Source of the DNA: an uncultured Pelagibacteraceae bacterium
Lineage (GTDB): Bacteria > Pseudomonadota > Alphaproteobacteria > Pelagibacterales > Pelagibacteraceae
Reading direction: 5' to 3'
DNA length: 41,408 nt
Assembly (NCBI GenBank): GCA_902630915.1
Contig: CACOWD010000005.1
Span: 1-41,408, forward strand
The notes under the pieces are model-generated. The model did not search any database and was not told where the DNA came from. It saw only the letters and a list, made by a program, of their open reading frames with translations. Below are positions 25,393 through 33,485 of this stretch, one piece after another. The position numbers and the translations under genes are program-made. Each line of letters begins with the position of its first letter. The first letter of the stretch is position 1.

Positions 25393-26607
25393 TTATTTTC
25401 TAAGCTTAATAGGTTCAAGTTTATTTCTTATTAATATTAAAAGAAACAACGAAATAACAATGTATATGCCTGATACAAAAGCAACATTTTCGATTGAAAA
25501 ACCATTATCAATCATTAAACCAAAAACTGCTGTTCCAAAGGCAGTCGAAAACACCATAAAAGCAGTAGTTAAAGCTTTGATAGATCCAATAAATTTTACA
25601 CCGTAAATTTCAGCCCAAGTAGATGAGCCAAGAACGTTAGCTAGTCCATTTGAAATACCTACTAAGCCTAAAAAAATAAATGCTGATAATTCATGTTGAT
25701 AATTAAATAGTACAAACATCGCTATTAACAAAGGTATATTCATAAACAGAATTAATTTTCTACTCGTAAATTTATCTGCTAAAAATCCTGAGAAGAATAA
25801 AGTTATTATGGAGGCTAAAGAATAAACCATAAATGCTTTAGGTATTGTATAGATATTCCACATTTTAGAATCTGAAATAAATGACTGATAAACAAATACA
25901 CCGGTAGCTATCCAGGGCATTGCAAGCATATTAAGCGAGACAATATAAAATCTATAATCTTTAATTACTTCTTGTCTTCTCCAACTTTTAATTTTAAAAC
26001 TTTTTTCAGGGCCTAAATTTTTTTCTCTAGAATCTAATTTAATTTTTTTGATTGTACTTAAAACAACAAATGGCAAAAATATAATTATAATAATTGCTAT
26101 TCCTTGCCAAACTGATCTCCAAGAATAAATTACAAATAAGTAAGTTACTAATACTGGTAAAATAAATTCTGCAGATGACAGTCCAAACCAAATCGTACTT
26201 AGAGCTTTTCCTCTAGATCTTTCAAAAAATCTTGAGATTGTAGTCGTAGACGTATGGCTCATTAAACCTTGGCCAGAAAATCTCATTAAAAATATACCAA
26301 TCGATAGAAAAATAATACTATTGATGTAAGAAAAAAATAAAGAAGAAAAAAATAATAAAAAAATTACAAATAAAGAATAATAAATTATTTGGTACTCATC
26401 GATTTTCTTTCCAACCCATATTAGTAAAAGACTAGAAAATATTGTTGCAGAAGCATAGATATTTCCAAATTGTCCGTGGGTAATACCTAATTCATTTCTA
26501 ATTGGTGCGTTAAACAATCCCAAAAAAAAACTCTGTCCAAAACTTGAAAAAAATGTAAATATAAAACCAAATATAATTACTTTTTTATTTACTGAAAGGT
26601 TAATCAT
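25393..26607 (-). CDS. major facilitator superfamily transporter
   Basis: A 404-residue protein with about twelve hydrophobic segments and an MFS loop 2-3 region (I-W-V-G-K-K-I-D-E). A central cytoplasmic loop rich in Lys/Arg lies around residues 190-220, and the second-half signature F-S-G-F-L-A-D-K-F is present. It resembles the oxalate/formate- or monocarboxylate-type MFS branch only loosely, so substrate is unknown. Its ATG lies 2 bp from the divergent ATG of the dehydrogenase gene, so its promoter must sit inside that neighbour. Confidence 0.82.
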   Translation of the reverse strand: MINLSVNKKVIIFGFIFTFFSSFGQSFFLGLFNAPIRNELGITHGQFGNIYASATIFSSLLLIWVGKKIDEYQIIYYSLFVIFLLFFSSLFFSYINSIIFLSIGIFLMRFSGQGLMSHTSTTTISRFFERSRGKALSTIWFGLSSAEFILPVLVTYLFVIYSWRSVWQGIAIIIIIFLPFVVLSTIKKIKLDSREKNLGPEKSFKIKSWRRQEVIKDYRFYIVSLNMLAMPWIATGVFVYQSFISDSKMWNIYTIPKAFMVYSLASIITLFFSGFLADKFTSRKLILFMNIPLLIAMFVLFNYQHELSAFIFLGLVGISNGLANVLGSSTWAEIYGVKFIGSIKALTTAFMVFSTAFGTAVFGLMIDNGFSIENVAFVSGIYIVISLFLLILIRNKLEPIKLRK

Positions 26608-26609
26608 TT

Positions 26610-27479
26610 ATGAGTTGTAAAGTTGCTTTCATAGGTTTGGGTGTTATGGGATACCCAATGGCAGGTTATATATCAAAAGCTGGTCACAATGTAACTGTTT
26701 ATAATCGTACAAAAAGTAAAGCTGAGAAATGGGTTAAAGAATTTAAAGGTAAAGCAGCAGATACTCCTATGGATGCTGTAAAAGACTGTGATTTTATTTT
26801 TACATGCGTTGGGAATGATAACGATTTAAGGGAAGTTACTTTAGGTGACAAAGGTTTATTCAAAACTGCAAAAAAAGGTTCTATCTACGTGGATAATACT
26901 ACTGCATCTGCAAATATTGCTAGAGAACTTTACAAAGAAGCAAAATCAAAAGGTTTTGATTTCCTGGACGCACCTATTTCAGGTGGACAAGCGGGTGCCG
27001 AAGGTGGAATTTTAACAGTAATGGTTGGAGGAGAGGAAACTCCATATAAAAAAGCTGAACCAGTTATCGATTGCTACAGTAAAAAGATTAAACTGCTTGG
27101 ACCTTCTGGAAGCGGTCAGTTAACTAAGATGGTAAATCAAATTTGTATTGCAGGTTTAGTGCAAGGATTGTCTGAAGCAATAAATTTTGGAATGAATGCG
27201 GGATTAAATATGCATGATGTAATCGAAGTAATTTCAAAAGGCGCTGCACAATCTTGGCAAATGGAAAATAGACATAAAACAATGATTGAAGATAAATTTG
27301 ATTATGGTTTTGCAGTTGATTGGATGAGAAAAGATTTAAAAATTGCTATGGATGAGGCTAAAAAAAATAACTCACCTTTACCTATTACAAAAATAATTGA
27401 TGAATATTACGCTGAGGTGCAAAAAATGGGCGGTCAAAGATGGGACACTTCTAGTTTAATAAAGAGATTTAGAAAATAA
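26610..27479 (+). CDS. 3-hydroxyisobutyrate dehydrogenase/tartronate semialdehyde reductase family oxidoreductase
   Basis: A 289-residue beta-hydroxyacid dehydrogenase. The N-terminal NAD(P) fold has G-L-G-V-M-G-Y-P-M-A, followed by the basic T-V-Y-N-R-T-K-S that suggests NADP preference. The family substrate motif D-A-P-I-S-G-G-Q-A-G is near residue 122, and the catalytic Lys lies in K-M-V-N-Q. Candidates include 3-hydroxyisobutyrate, tartronate semialdehyde or succinic semialdehyde; the sequence does not decide. AAAGG lies about 10 bases upstream of the ATG, inside the divergent MFS gene. A PNPOx-fold gene follows after 3 bases. Confidence 0.88.
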   Translation: MSCKVAFIGLGVMGYPMAGYISKAGHNVTVYNRTKSKAEKWVKEFKGKAADTPMDAVKDCDFIFTCVGNDNDLREVTLGDKGLFKTAKKGSIYVDNTTASANIARELYKEAKSKGFDFLDAPISGGQAGAEGGILTVMVGGEETPYKKAEPVIDCYSKKIKLLGPSGSGQLTKMVNQICIAGLVQGLSEAINFGMNAGLNMHDVIEVISKGAAQSWQMENRHKTMIEDKFDYGFAVDWMRKDLKIAMDEAKKNNSPLPITKIIDEYYAEVQKMGGQRWDTSSLIKRFRK

Positions 27480-27482
27480 ATC

Positions 27483-28091
27483 GTGTCAGAAACAGTTAGT
27501 TACTACGAAGATTCAAAAGAGATTGAAAAGAAAATTTGGGATTTGTTATCTAATGCAGTTAAGGATAGATCCTCTGAATTTAGAACTCCAGTATTCATTT
27601 GTGGAAATGATAAAGATTTTGATGGCAGAGTTGTAGTTCTTAGAAAAGCAGATCAACAAAATAATTTTATTCAGTACCACAGTGATATTAGGTCTTCAAA
27701 AATTAAGAAAATTAAAAATAATCCTAAGTGCTCAATTTTGTTCTATAGTAAAGAAGAAAAAATACAGCTTAGAGTAAAGGCCGAGTGCGAAGTTAATTAT
27801 GATAATGATGTAGCAAAAGAGTCTTGGGAAAAAACTGGCCACATCAGTAGAAAATGTTATTTGGTTACTAATGGACCTGGAACAGAGTCTGAAATACCAA
27901 CTTCAGGTTTAGATAATAAATTTGATAATTTTGATTTCACAAAAAAAGAAAGTGAAGCAGGCTATAAAAACTTTTGTGTAATAAAATGTAAAATCAAAAG
28001 TATTGAGTGGCTTTATTTAGCAGCTAAAGGTCATCGAAGAGCTTTGATTGATTTAAATGTTTCTAAAAAATTTACTTGGTTAGTTCCTTAA
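27483..28091 (+). CDS. pyridoxamine 5'-phosphate oxidase-fold flavoprotein
   Basis: A 202-residue split-barrel protein. V-V-L-R-K-A, the S-D-I-R-S-S-K segment and N-P-K-C-S-I-L-F-Y match the FMN-binding core of PNPOx-like proteins. The C-terminal R-R-A-L-I-D ends as in Alr4036-type members rather than true PdxH (no R-x-H-x-R-x-x-Y at the C-terminus). It probably binds FMN and reduces or oxidises an unknown small molecule. The start is GTG at 27483, 3 bases after the dehydrogenase gene, so the pair likely forms an operon. Confidence 0.75.
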   Translation: MSETVSYYEDSKEIEKKIWDLLSNAVKDRSSEFRTPVFICGNDKDFDGRVVVLRKADQQNNFIQYHSDIRSSKIKKIKNNPKCSILFYSKEEKIQLRVKAECEVNYDNDVAKESWEKTGHISRKCYLVTNGPGTESEIPTSGLDNKFDNFDFTKKESEAGYKNFCVIKCKIKSIEWLYLAAKGHRRALIDLNVSKKFTWLVP

Positions 28092-28092
28092 A

Positions 28093-28596
28093 CTATTTTT
28101 TATATTTTTTAATATTTTCTACGTAATCTCTTGCATTTTCTTTGATGTGTTCAATCTCCTCATTAGTAACTTGCCTTACCACCTTACCAGGGCTTCCAAG
28201 AACTAATGAACGATCAGGAATAACTTTATTTTCTGTTACTAATGAGTTAGCTCCGATAATACAATTTTTTCCAATCTTTGCTTTGTTCAAAATAGTTGAA
28301 CCTATTCCAATTATGCAATCGTCTAAAATTTCACATCCATGAAGCATTACCATGTGCCCTATCGTAACTCCTTTACCAACTATTGTTGGGCAACCTGGAT
28401 CGGTGTGTATTACGCTGCCATCTTGAACATTTGAGCCTTCACCAATTATTATTGGTTCTAAATCACCTCTTAAAGTTGCATTAAACCAAATATTAGAATT
28501 CTTTTTTAATTCTACTCTACCAATAATAACTGCGTTTGAAGCTACCCAGCTATGTGGATCAATTTTAGGAGTGTGACCGTTAACATCGTAAATCAT
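28093..28596 (-). CDS. gamma-carbonic anhydrase-like hexapeptide protein
   Basis: A 167-residue left-handed beta-helix protein of the YrdA/PaaY/gamma-carbonic anhydrase family. The metal-binding histidines are in S-V-I-H-T-D and G-H-M-V-M-L-H-G, which follow the family pattern (one His, then H-x4-H). R-G-D-L-E-P and the Q-D-G-S segment are also typical. It may hydrate CO2 or bind zinc/iron without known activity. It converges on the PNPOx gene with a 1-base gap and diverges from the redoxin gene over 41 bases. Confidence 0.88.
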   Translation of the reverse strand: MIYDVNGHTPKIDPHSWVASNAVIIGRVELKKNSNIWFNATLRGDLEPIIIGEGSNVQDGSVIHTDPGCPTIVGKGVTIGHMVMLHGCEILDDCIIGIGSTILNKAKIGKNCIIGANSLVTENKVIPDRSLVLGSPGKVVRQVTNEEIEHIKENARDYVENIKKYKK

Positions 28597-28626
28597 AAAT
28601 TTGCTGTAATGTATTATTAATTATCT

Positions 28627-28632
28627 TATAAT
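28627..28632 (+). promoter_or_regulatory. TATAAT element immediately upstream of the redoxin gene
   Basis: A perfect -10 hexamer ends 5 bases before the ATG at 28638. A start 6-7 bases downstream would coincide with the ATG (leaderless). No good -35 lies 16-18 bases upstream, so confidence is low. Confidence 0.3.
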
Positions 28633-28637
28633 ATATT

Positions 28638-29195
28638 ATGGCTTTAACAAAGACACCAGTCTGCGATTTTGGAAAAAAAGCTGAAGATTTCAAACTAAAA
28701 TCGATAGAAAATAAAATAATCTCTCTTAATGACGTGAAAGGTGAAAAAGCAACACTAATTATGTTTATTTGTAATCACTGCCCTTATGTAAAGGCTATTA
28801 TTCGTGATTTAGCGAGAGATTGTAACGACTTAAAAAAAGATGGGATTAATTCCGTTGCAATCATGTCTAACGATACTAAGAATTATCCAGAGGACTCATT
28901 CGATAATATGATCAAATTTGCAAGTGCGAATAACTTTGGTGCAATAAATTATTTAATTGATGAAACACAAGATATTGCGAGAAAGTACGGTGCTGTTTGC
29001 ACTCCTGACTTCTTTGGTTATAATAAAGAATTAAAGCTACAATATCGAGGTAGATTCAGAGAGCTTAAAAATTTAAAACCAATTTCAAATGGAGATAGCG
29101 ATTTAAAAGTAGCGATGAAAATGATCTCTGAAACACAAGATGGTCCAAAAGATCAATCCCCGAGTATGGGATGCAATATAAAGTGGTTTAATTAA
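28638..29195 (+). CDS. thioredoxin-like redoxin (AhpC/TSA-type)
   Basis: A 185-residue cytosolic redoxin; no signal peptide is seen. After a peroxiredoxin-like N-terminus (F-K-L-K-S-I-E-N-K), a strand leads to C-N-H-C-P-Y-V-K-A, a CxxC redox centre near residue 48. A G-A-V-C-T-P-D-F-F-G segment supplies the cis-Pro region. Members of this family are annotated as thioredoxin-family or redoxin proteins with unspecified thiol-disulfide or peroxide function. The stop overlaps the GT4 gene by 1 base (TAATG). Confidence 0.82.
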   Translation: MALTKTPVCDFGKKAEDFKLKSIENKIISLNDVKGEKATLIMFICNHCPYVKAIIRDLARDCNDLKKDGINSVAIMSNDTKNYPEDSFDNMIKFASANNFGAINYLIDETQDIARKYGAVCTPDFFGYNKELKLQYRGRFRELKNLKPISNGDSDLKVAMKMISETQDGPKDQSPSMGCNIKWFN

Positions 29196-30280
29196 TGTTT
29201 TTAGTTTCTACAAGAAATTTTCCTCCTGAACTTGGTGGAATGCAGAACTTAATGGAAGGCTTGTCGAATTCTCTTACAAACCATGGTCCGGTAAAGGTTT
29301 TTGCAGACGATCATGAATATGCTGAAAAATACGATCAAAATTCTAAGTTAAATATAGAAAGAATTTCAGGTTTTAAAATATTTAGAAAGTATAGAAAAGC
29401 TAATTTAGTAAAAGATTTTATTAAACAAAATCAAGTTAGAGCATGCTTCTTTGATCATTGGAAAAGTATTGAAAATGTTGATCTAGAGAGCCTTAATAAA
29501 ACAAAATCTTTTTGTTTGATACACTCTAAAGAAATAAATCATCCCTTTGGCTCGTCTTTGAATAAAAGAGTTTTAAAAGCCTTAGGAAAAGCAGATTTTG
29601 TAATTGCAAATTCAAAGTTTACTAAGGAATTAGGTTTGAAACTAGGTATCAAGGATATCAATGTTATTAATCCTGGTTGTAACTATCCCATTGATGTTAA
29701 AAACGAAGCAAGAGAGTTTTCTACAAAAATTTATGGTAATTCTTCACCAAAATTAATCACTATTTCTAGATTGGATGGCCGCAAATGCCATCAAAATATT
29801 TTGATGACTGTAAAAAATCTTTTACCAATATTTCCAAATTTAAAATATGTGTCAATTGGAGATGGAGATGAGAGAAAAAATCTCGAAAAATTAAAAAAAG
29901 AGTTAGGTTTAGAAAATAATGTTAAATTAATTTTTAATTCTACTGAGCAGGAAAAAGTTGGATTACTCGAAAAGTCAGATGTATTTGTGATGCCCTCAGT
30001 TGTTTATAAAAAATCAGTTGAGGGATTTGGTATTGCTTACATTGAAGCTGCTTCGTACGGGAAACCATCAATTGGTGGGATTTACGGTGGTGAGGGAGAT
30101 GCAATAAAATCTGGGATTACAGGATATCTTTGTAATGGAAACGATCTAAATGCAATTTACGATACACTTTTAAAAATTTTATCTAATGAAAAATATAAAG
30201 AACTTGGTTTAAACGCTTTCAATTTTTCAAAAGAGTTTAATTGGGAAAAAACTATAAAAAAATATATTAATTTAATTTAG
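29195..30280 (+). CDS. glycosyltransferase family 4
   Basis: A 361-residue GT-B enzyme. The N-terminal domain has F-P-P-E-L-G-G-M-Q-N, the usual acceptor-side start of GT4. The C-terminal donor domain has L-I-T-I-S-R-L-D-G-R-K, G-D-G-D-E-R-K-N-L and the retaining-enzyme motif E-G-F-G-I-A-Y-I-E-A-A. It probably adds a sugar to lipopolysaccharide or another surface glycan. It is translationally coupled to the redoxin gene, and its 3' end overlaps the convergent GT9 gene by 14 bases. Confidence 0.88.
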   Translation: MFLVSTRNFPPELGGMQNLMEGLSNSLTNHGPVKVFADDHEYAEKYDQNSKLNIERISGFKIFRKYRKANLVKDFIKQNQVRACFFDHWKSIENVDLESLNKTKSFCLIHSKEINHPFGSSLNKRVLKALGKADFVIANSKFTKELGLKLGIKDINVINPGCNYPIDVKNEAREFSTKIYGNSSPKLITISRLDGRKCHQNILMTVKNLLPIFPNLKYVSIGDGDERKNLEKLKKELGLENNVKLIFNSTEQEKVGLLEKSDVFVMPSVVYKKSVEGFGIAYIEAASYGKPSIGGIYGGEGDAIKSGITGYLCNGNDLNAIYDTLLKILSNEKYKELGLNAFNFSKEFNWEKTIKKYINLI

Positions 30281-31199
30281 ATTTAATTTCTTTTAAAACA
30301 GTATCAACAGATAGATGATTTAAGTTATCAACACTTATTGCTTTAAAATTATAGTTTTCAATACTTACTTTTTTGGCGGTAGTATGACTTCCAAAAATTA
30401 CAATTCCTTTTTTATCCAAATGTGATGCTATATGTGCGGGTCCGGTATCATTAGCAATAATTAATTTAGCCTCTCTTATTAAAGATATTAAAGTTTTAAT
30501 GTTAATTGGCTGATTATTATCTAAAACTACCTTAGCATTCAATTTAACAGCTTCATCAATTTCGTTTGGTCCTGGTGCTAACAAAATTGGATATTTATTT
30601 TTATATTCTTGTTTTAATCGTGAAATTAGATTCTTAAAAAAAGGCCATTTTTTTTGAGGGAGTTTTTTTGAGCAAAATGGAAATAATAAAATAAATTCGT
30701 TATTTGCATATTGTTTTTTTAACCTAGAGATATCTGATATAGCCCAATTCAAATCTATATTTTTCACAAATTCAGTATTAACTCCACTTTTTTTTAATTG
30801 AATTTCCATTCTGTCAAGAACAGGGTAATTATCAAAATCTCTCTTTTTTTGACCAGGCTCTAATGAAGTTTCAGAACTAGACCACTCAACATTTTTTAGA
30901 ATAAATCTTTTATAGAATTTTGTTCTGCTTGAATTTTGTAAATCAAATATTTTTGTAAAATCGTATTTTGCTAGATTTTTTTTTAAATTATTGAGATAAA
31001 ATAAATTCCATCTAGGCAATCTCTTATCTATAATAACGCCATCTAAATAAGGACACTCAGACATAAAAATTGCATAAGGCTGAGTTGTTAGTAAAAATAC
31101 TTTTCTATTTTGGTAAAAATTTTTAATATCTTTGATAGCTCCATTTGCTTGAATTAAATCGCCAAGGGAACCATGTTTTATAATTAATATATTTGACAT
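30267..31199 (-). CDS. glycosyltransferase family 9 (heptosyltransferase-like)
   Basis: A 310-residue protein. The N-terminus I-L-I-I-K-H-G-S-L-G-D-L-I-Q and the C-terminal A-N-D-T-G-P-A-H-I-A-S-H are the classic GT9/WaaF signatures. Such enzymes transfer ADP-heptose (or another sugar) to the lipopolysaccharide core. Whether the sugar is heptose is not readable. It lies beside GT4 and DUF6165, making a small envelope-glycan neighbourhood away from the rml locus. Confidence 0.9.
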   Translation of the reverse strand: MSNILIIKHGSLGDLIQANGAIKDIKNFYQNRKVFLLTTQPYAIFMSECPYLDGVIIDKRLPRWNLFYLNNLKKNLAKYDFTKIFDLQNSSRTKFYKRFILKNVEWSSSETSLEPGQKKRDFDNYPVLDRMEIQLKKSGVNTEFVKNIDLNWAISDISRLKKQYANNEFILLFPFCSKKLPQKKWPFFKNLISRLKQEYKNKYPILLAPGPNEIDEAVKLNAKVVLDNNQPINIKTLISLIREAKLIIANDTGPAHIASHLDKKGIVIFGSHTTAKKVSIENYNFKAISVDNLNHLSVDTVLKEIKSKLN

Positions 31200-31245
31200 T
31201 ATTATTTCGAAGTATATTTAATGATTAATATAGTCAAATATAAAT

Positions 31246-31641
31246 ATGAGTAGCAAAATGGACAAAATATTGGCAGAAATATCGGCTGGAGAGTTAATAG
31301 ATAAAATCACCATTTTAGAAATAAAAAAAGAAAAAATAATTAATAAAGAAAAATTAGCAGAAGTTGATAAAGAATTAACCTCATTAAATCAGACTTTAAG
31401 CAAATCTATTAACGATAGAGATAAAATTGTTAATTTTAAGAATGAACTTAAAAAAATAAATTTAAAACTTTGGGAAATAGAAGATGGAAAAAGATCCGCT
31501 GAAAAAAAAAATAGATTTGATCAAAAATTTATTGAACTTGCTAGAAATGTTTACAAATTTAATGATGAAAGAGCAAAGATCAAATTAGCGATCAATAATG
31601 CTCTCGGATCAAATATAAAAGAGGTTAAATCATACGAGTAA
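31246..31641 (+). CDS. DUF6165 family protein
   Basis: A 131-residue, highly charged, mostly helical protein. It starts A-E-I-S-A-G-E-L-I-D-K-I-T-I-L and contains L-W-E-I-E-D-G and F-I-E-L-A-R-N-V-Y-K-F-N-D-E-R, which I recognise as the DUF6165 pattern found next to lipopolysaccharide glycosyltransferases in proteobacteria. Coiled-coil propensity is high between about residues 20 and 85. The biochemical role is unknown. The true start could be ATG 31258 (residue 5), since a TATAAA sits at 31239-31244. It abuts the amidase gene end with no gap. Confidence 0.75.
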   Translation: MSSKMDKILAEISAGELIDKITILEIKKEKIINKEKLAEVDKELTSLNQTLSKSINDRDKIVNFKNELKKINLKLWEIEDGKRSAEKKNRFDQKFIELARNVYKFNDERAKIKLAINNALGSNIKEVKSYE

Positions 31642-32439
31642 TTAATCAGCATTTAAACTAGGTATTCGCTGTCGTAGTTTTTTTGGCAGATAAGGATTGA
31701 TAGAAGCTGTAATAACCCCTTCTGATTTTCTTAATTCTTTAATTATTTCTCCATCTGGAGAAATTATTAATGAATGTCCAAAAGTTTTTCTACCGTTGTA
31801 ATGTGTTCCTCCTTGAGCTGGAGCAAATATATAGCAAAAATTTTCTATAGCTCTTGCTCTTAATAAAGAGTGCCAATGTTTTTTACCTGTTGTTTCGGTA
31901 AATGCTGAAGGCACAGATAAAAATAATGATCCTAATTTAGATAATTTTCGATAAAGATTTGGAAATCGAAGATCGTAACAAATGCTTAAACCAATCTTTC
32001 CCCAAGGTAAATTAAATGTCTTAATCTTGTTTCCTGCATTAAAACATTTAGACTCAAAATATTTTTCTTTTTTACTTAAGATAACATCATACATGTGAAT
32101 TTTGTCATAGTAAGTTTTAATTTTTCCTTTTTTATCAATTAGAACTGATCTATTTACTAATTTGTTTTTAGAAACCTTTATTATCAATGATCCTATTAAA
32201 ATCCATTTTTTATATCTTTTTGCAAGTTTTCGGATACCATTAAGATAAATATCGTTTTTCATTGAAGTGCAAACTCTTAAAAGTTCTTTTTTATCTAATG
32301 AGAAGTGAGAAGAAACTTCTGGAGTAATTATAAAATCAGTTTTTTGTTTAATTGCTTTAATAATAAGTTTAGTAGTTTTGTTTAAGTTAGAGCGGATATC
32401 ATTATTTGATCTTAATTGAATACAAGAAATGCGAAACAT
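31642..32439 (-). CDS. carbon-nitrogen hydrolase (Nit1/deaminated-glutathione-amidase-like)
   Basis: A 265-residue nitrilase-superfamily amidase. The catalytic triad reads Glu41 (T-P-E-V-S), Lys113 (Y-D-K-I-H) and Cys154 (S-I-C-Y-D-L-R-F-P). P-S-A-F-T-E-T-T-G, H-W-H-S-L-L-R-A-R-A-I-E and A-P-A-Q-G-G are typical of Nit1/YbeM-type enzymes that hydrolyse deaminated glutathione, rather than of N-carbamoylputrescine amidase. I start at ATG 32439, which overlaps the spermidine-synthase-fusion stop by 1 base. A longer frame exists upstream but lies within that gene. The coupling to a polyamine/MTA operon is notable: an omega-amidase or polyamine-linked amide substrate is possible. Confidence 0.85.
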   Translation of the reverse strand: MFRISCIQLRSNNDIRSNLNKTTKLIIKAIKQKTDFIITPEVSSHFSLDKKELLRVCTSMKNDIYLNGIRKLAKRYKKWILIGSLIIKVSKNKLVNRSVLIDKKGKIKTYYDKIHMYDVILSKKEKYFESKCFNAGNKIKTFNLPWGKIGLSICYDLRFPNLYRKLSKLGSLFLSVPSAFTETTGKKHWHSLLRARAIENFCYIFAPAQGGTHYNGRKTFGHSLIISPDGEIIKELRKSEGVITASINPYLPKKLRQRIPSLNAD

Positions 32440-33479
32440 TACTTCATTATAGATGAAGCAAAATTCCATTTACAGTCAAAACTAGGAATATAAGCACCAG
32501 ATAATCTAACATTTCCAAAACTTTTTTCTAAAACTTTACACCAATTATCAACTTGTTTTGGTTTTTTGTCCTGACTTCCAACTTGAGCAGTTATCACGCC
32601 ACCTTTTTTTAGTATTCTTTTTAAGCCTTTCATATTTTTTTTTGCTAAATCAATGCAATATTGGTCGTCATTTAAATCTACAAAAATTTTATCATATTTC
32701 GAATCTTCTATTTCTTTTATACTTTTAAACGCATCTCCCCAAAAAGTTTTAATTTTGTTACTTTTTTTAACTTTTGAACAAACTTTTGGTAAATGACGAT
32801 AACAAACATCTACAATCTCTGGATCTAGTTCAAACCAGTCGATGTAGTTGGAGTTATTCTCTAAACAGGCTCTAGCTACTCCTCCATCTCCTCCGCCGAT
32901 AATTGCAACATTGTTAATTTTTTTACTTAAATCGTAACTAGATTTGAAAAAATTTGAGCTATAGATTTTTTCATCTTTTTCAGCTACTTGAATTTCATGA
33001 TCTATAAACAAGGCGTGACCAAACTCTTCTAGGTCCATAATTTCAACAAACTGACCGACTTTAGAAGTGAACTTCTCTAAAACATCTTTGACCACATAGA
33101 ATTTCTTTTGTCCTGGTGTGCTATAAATATCATCATAGAGACCTATGCTACTTCGATCAAAAGCATTGGTGACAACTCTTTGATGGTCAATCTCTTTTCT
33201 TAAAATTTTAAGAGCGACTTTAGGATTCACTTTTCCGCATGTAAAAAAATCAAAGCTTATAACGCCTCTTTCAGGAAAAGTATGAAAACTAAAATGACTT
33301 TCTGACAATAAAGCAACTAAAGTAAAGCCTTGTGGTTCAAATTTGTGGGAAGCAACGTTTAATATTTCTACTTTTGCAGCTTTTGCTATTTTATAGATAA
33401 CTTTTTCGTAAAATTCAGGTGAATAATCTTTTTTAACACCAAGAAAATCGATGGTAATGTGTTCACCAACTTTAATCAT
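32439..33479 (-). CDS. fused S-adenosylmethionine decarboxylase-like / spermidine synthase-like protein
   Basis: One 346-residue frame holds two enzymes. Residues about 1-115 match pyruvoyl-dependent AdoMet decarboxylase class 1B: the autocleavage site L-L-S-E-S-H (Glu60-Ser61), His66, and Cys81 in F-F-T-C-G. Residues about 120-346 match spermidine synthase: A-I-I-G-G-G-D-G-G (192-200), an acidic F-E-L-D strand (Glu217) and W-G-D-A (Asp249). The usual D-x-x-D-P-x-G-P catalytic loop is D-L-N-D-D-Q (268-273), keeping two Asp but losing Pro and Gly. The simple reading is making decarboxylated AdoMet and transferring aminopropyl, releasing MTA, which the upstream genes consume. Substrate specificity of both halves is uncertain. 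Confidence 0.85.
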   Translation of the reverse strand: MIKVGEHITIDFLGVKKDYSPEFYEKVIYKIAKAAKVEILNVASHKFEPQGFTLVALLSESHFSFHTFPERGVISFDFFTCGKVNPKVALKILRKEIDHQRVVTNAFDRSSIGLYDDIYSTPGQKKFYVVKDVLEKFTSKVGQFVEIMDLEEFGHALFIDHEIQVAEKDEKIYSSNFFKSSYDLSKKINNVAIIGGGDGGVARACLENNSNYIDWFELDPEIVDVCYRHLPKVCSKVKKSNKIKTFWGDAFKSIKEIEDSKYDKIFVDLNDDQYCIDLAKKNMKGLKRILKKGGVITAQVGSQDKKPKQVDNWCKVLEKSFGNVRLSGAYIPSFDCKWNFASSIMK

Positions 33480-33485
33480 TAAAAA

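Noticed and set aside
31642..32439. N-carbamoylputrescine amidase (AguB), suggested by polyamine neighbours
   Set aside because: The motifs around the catalytic Cys and the R-A-R-A-I-E region match Nit1/YbeM-type amidases better; no agmatine deiminase lies nearby.
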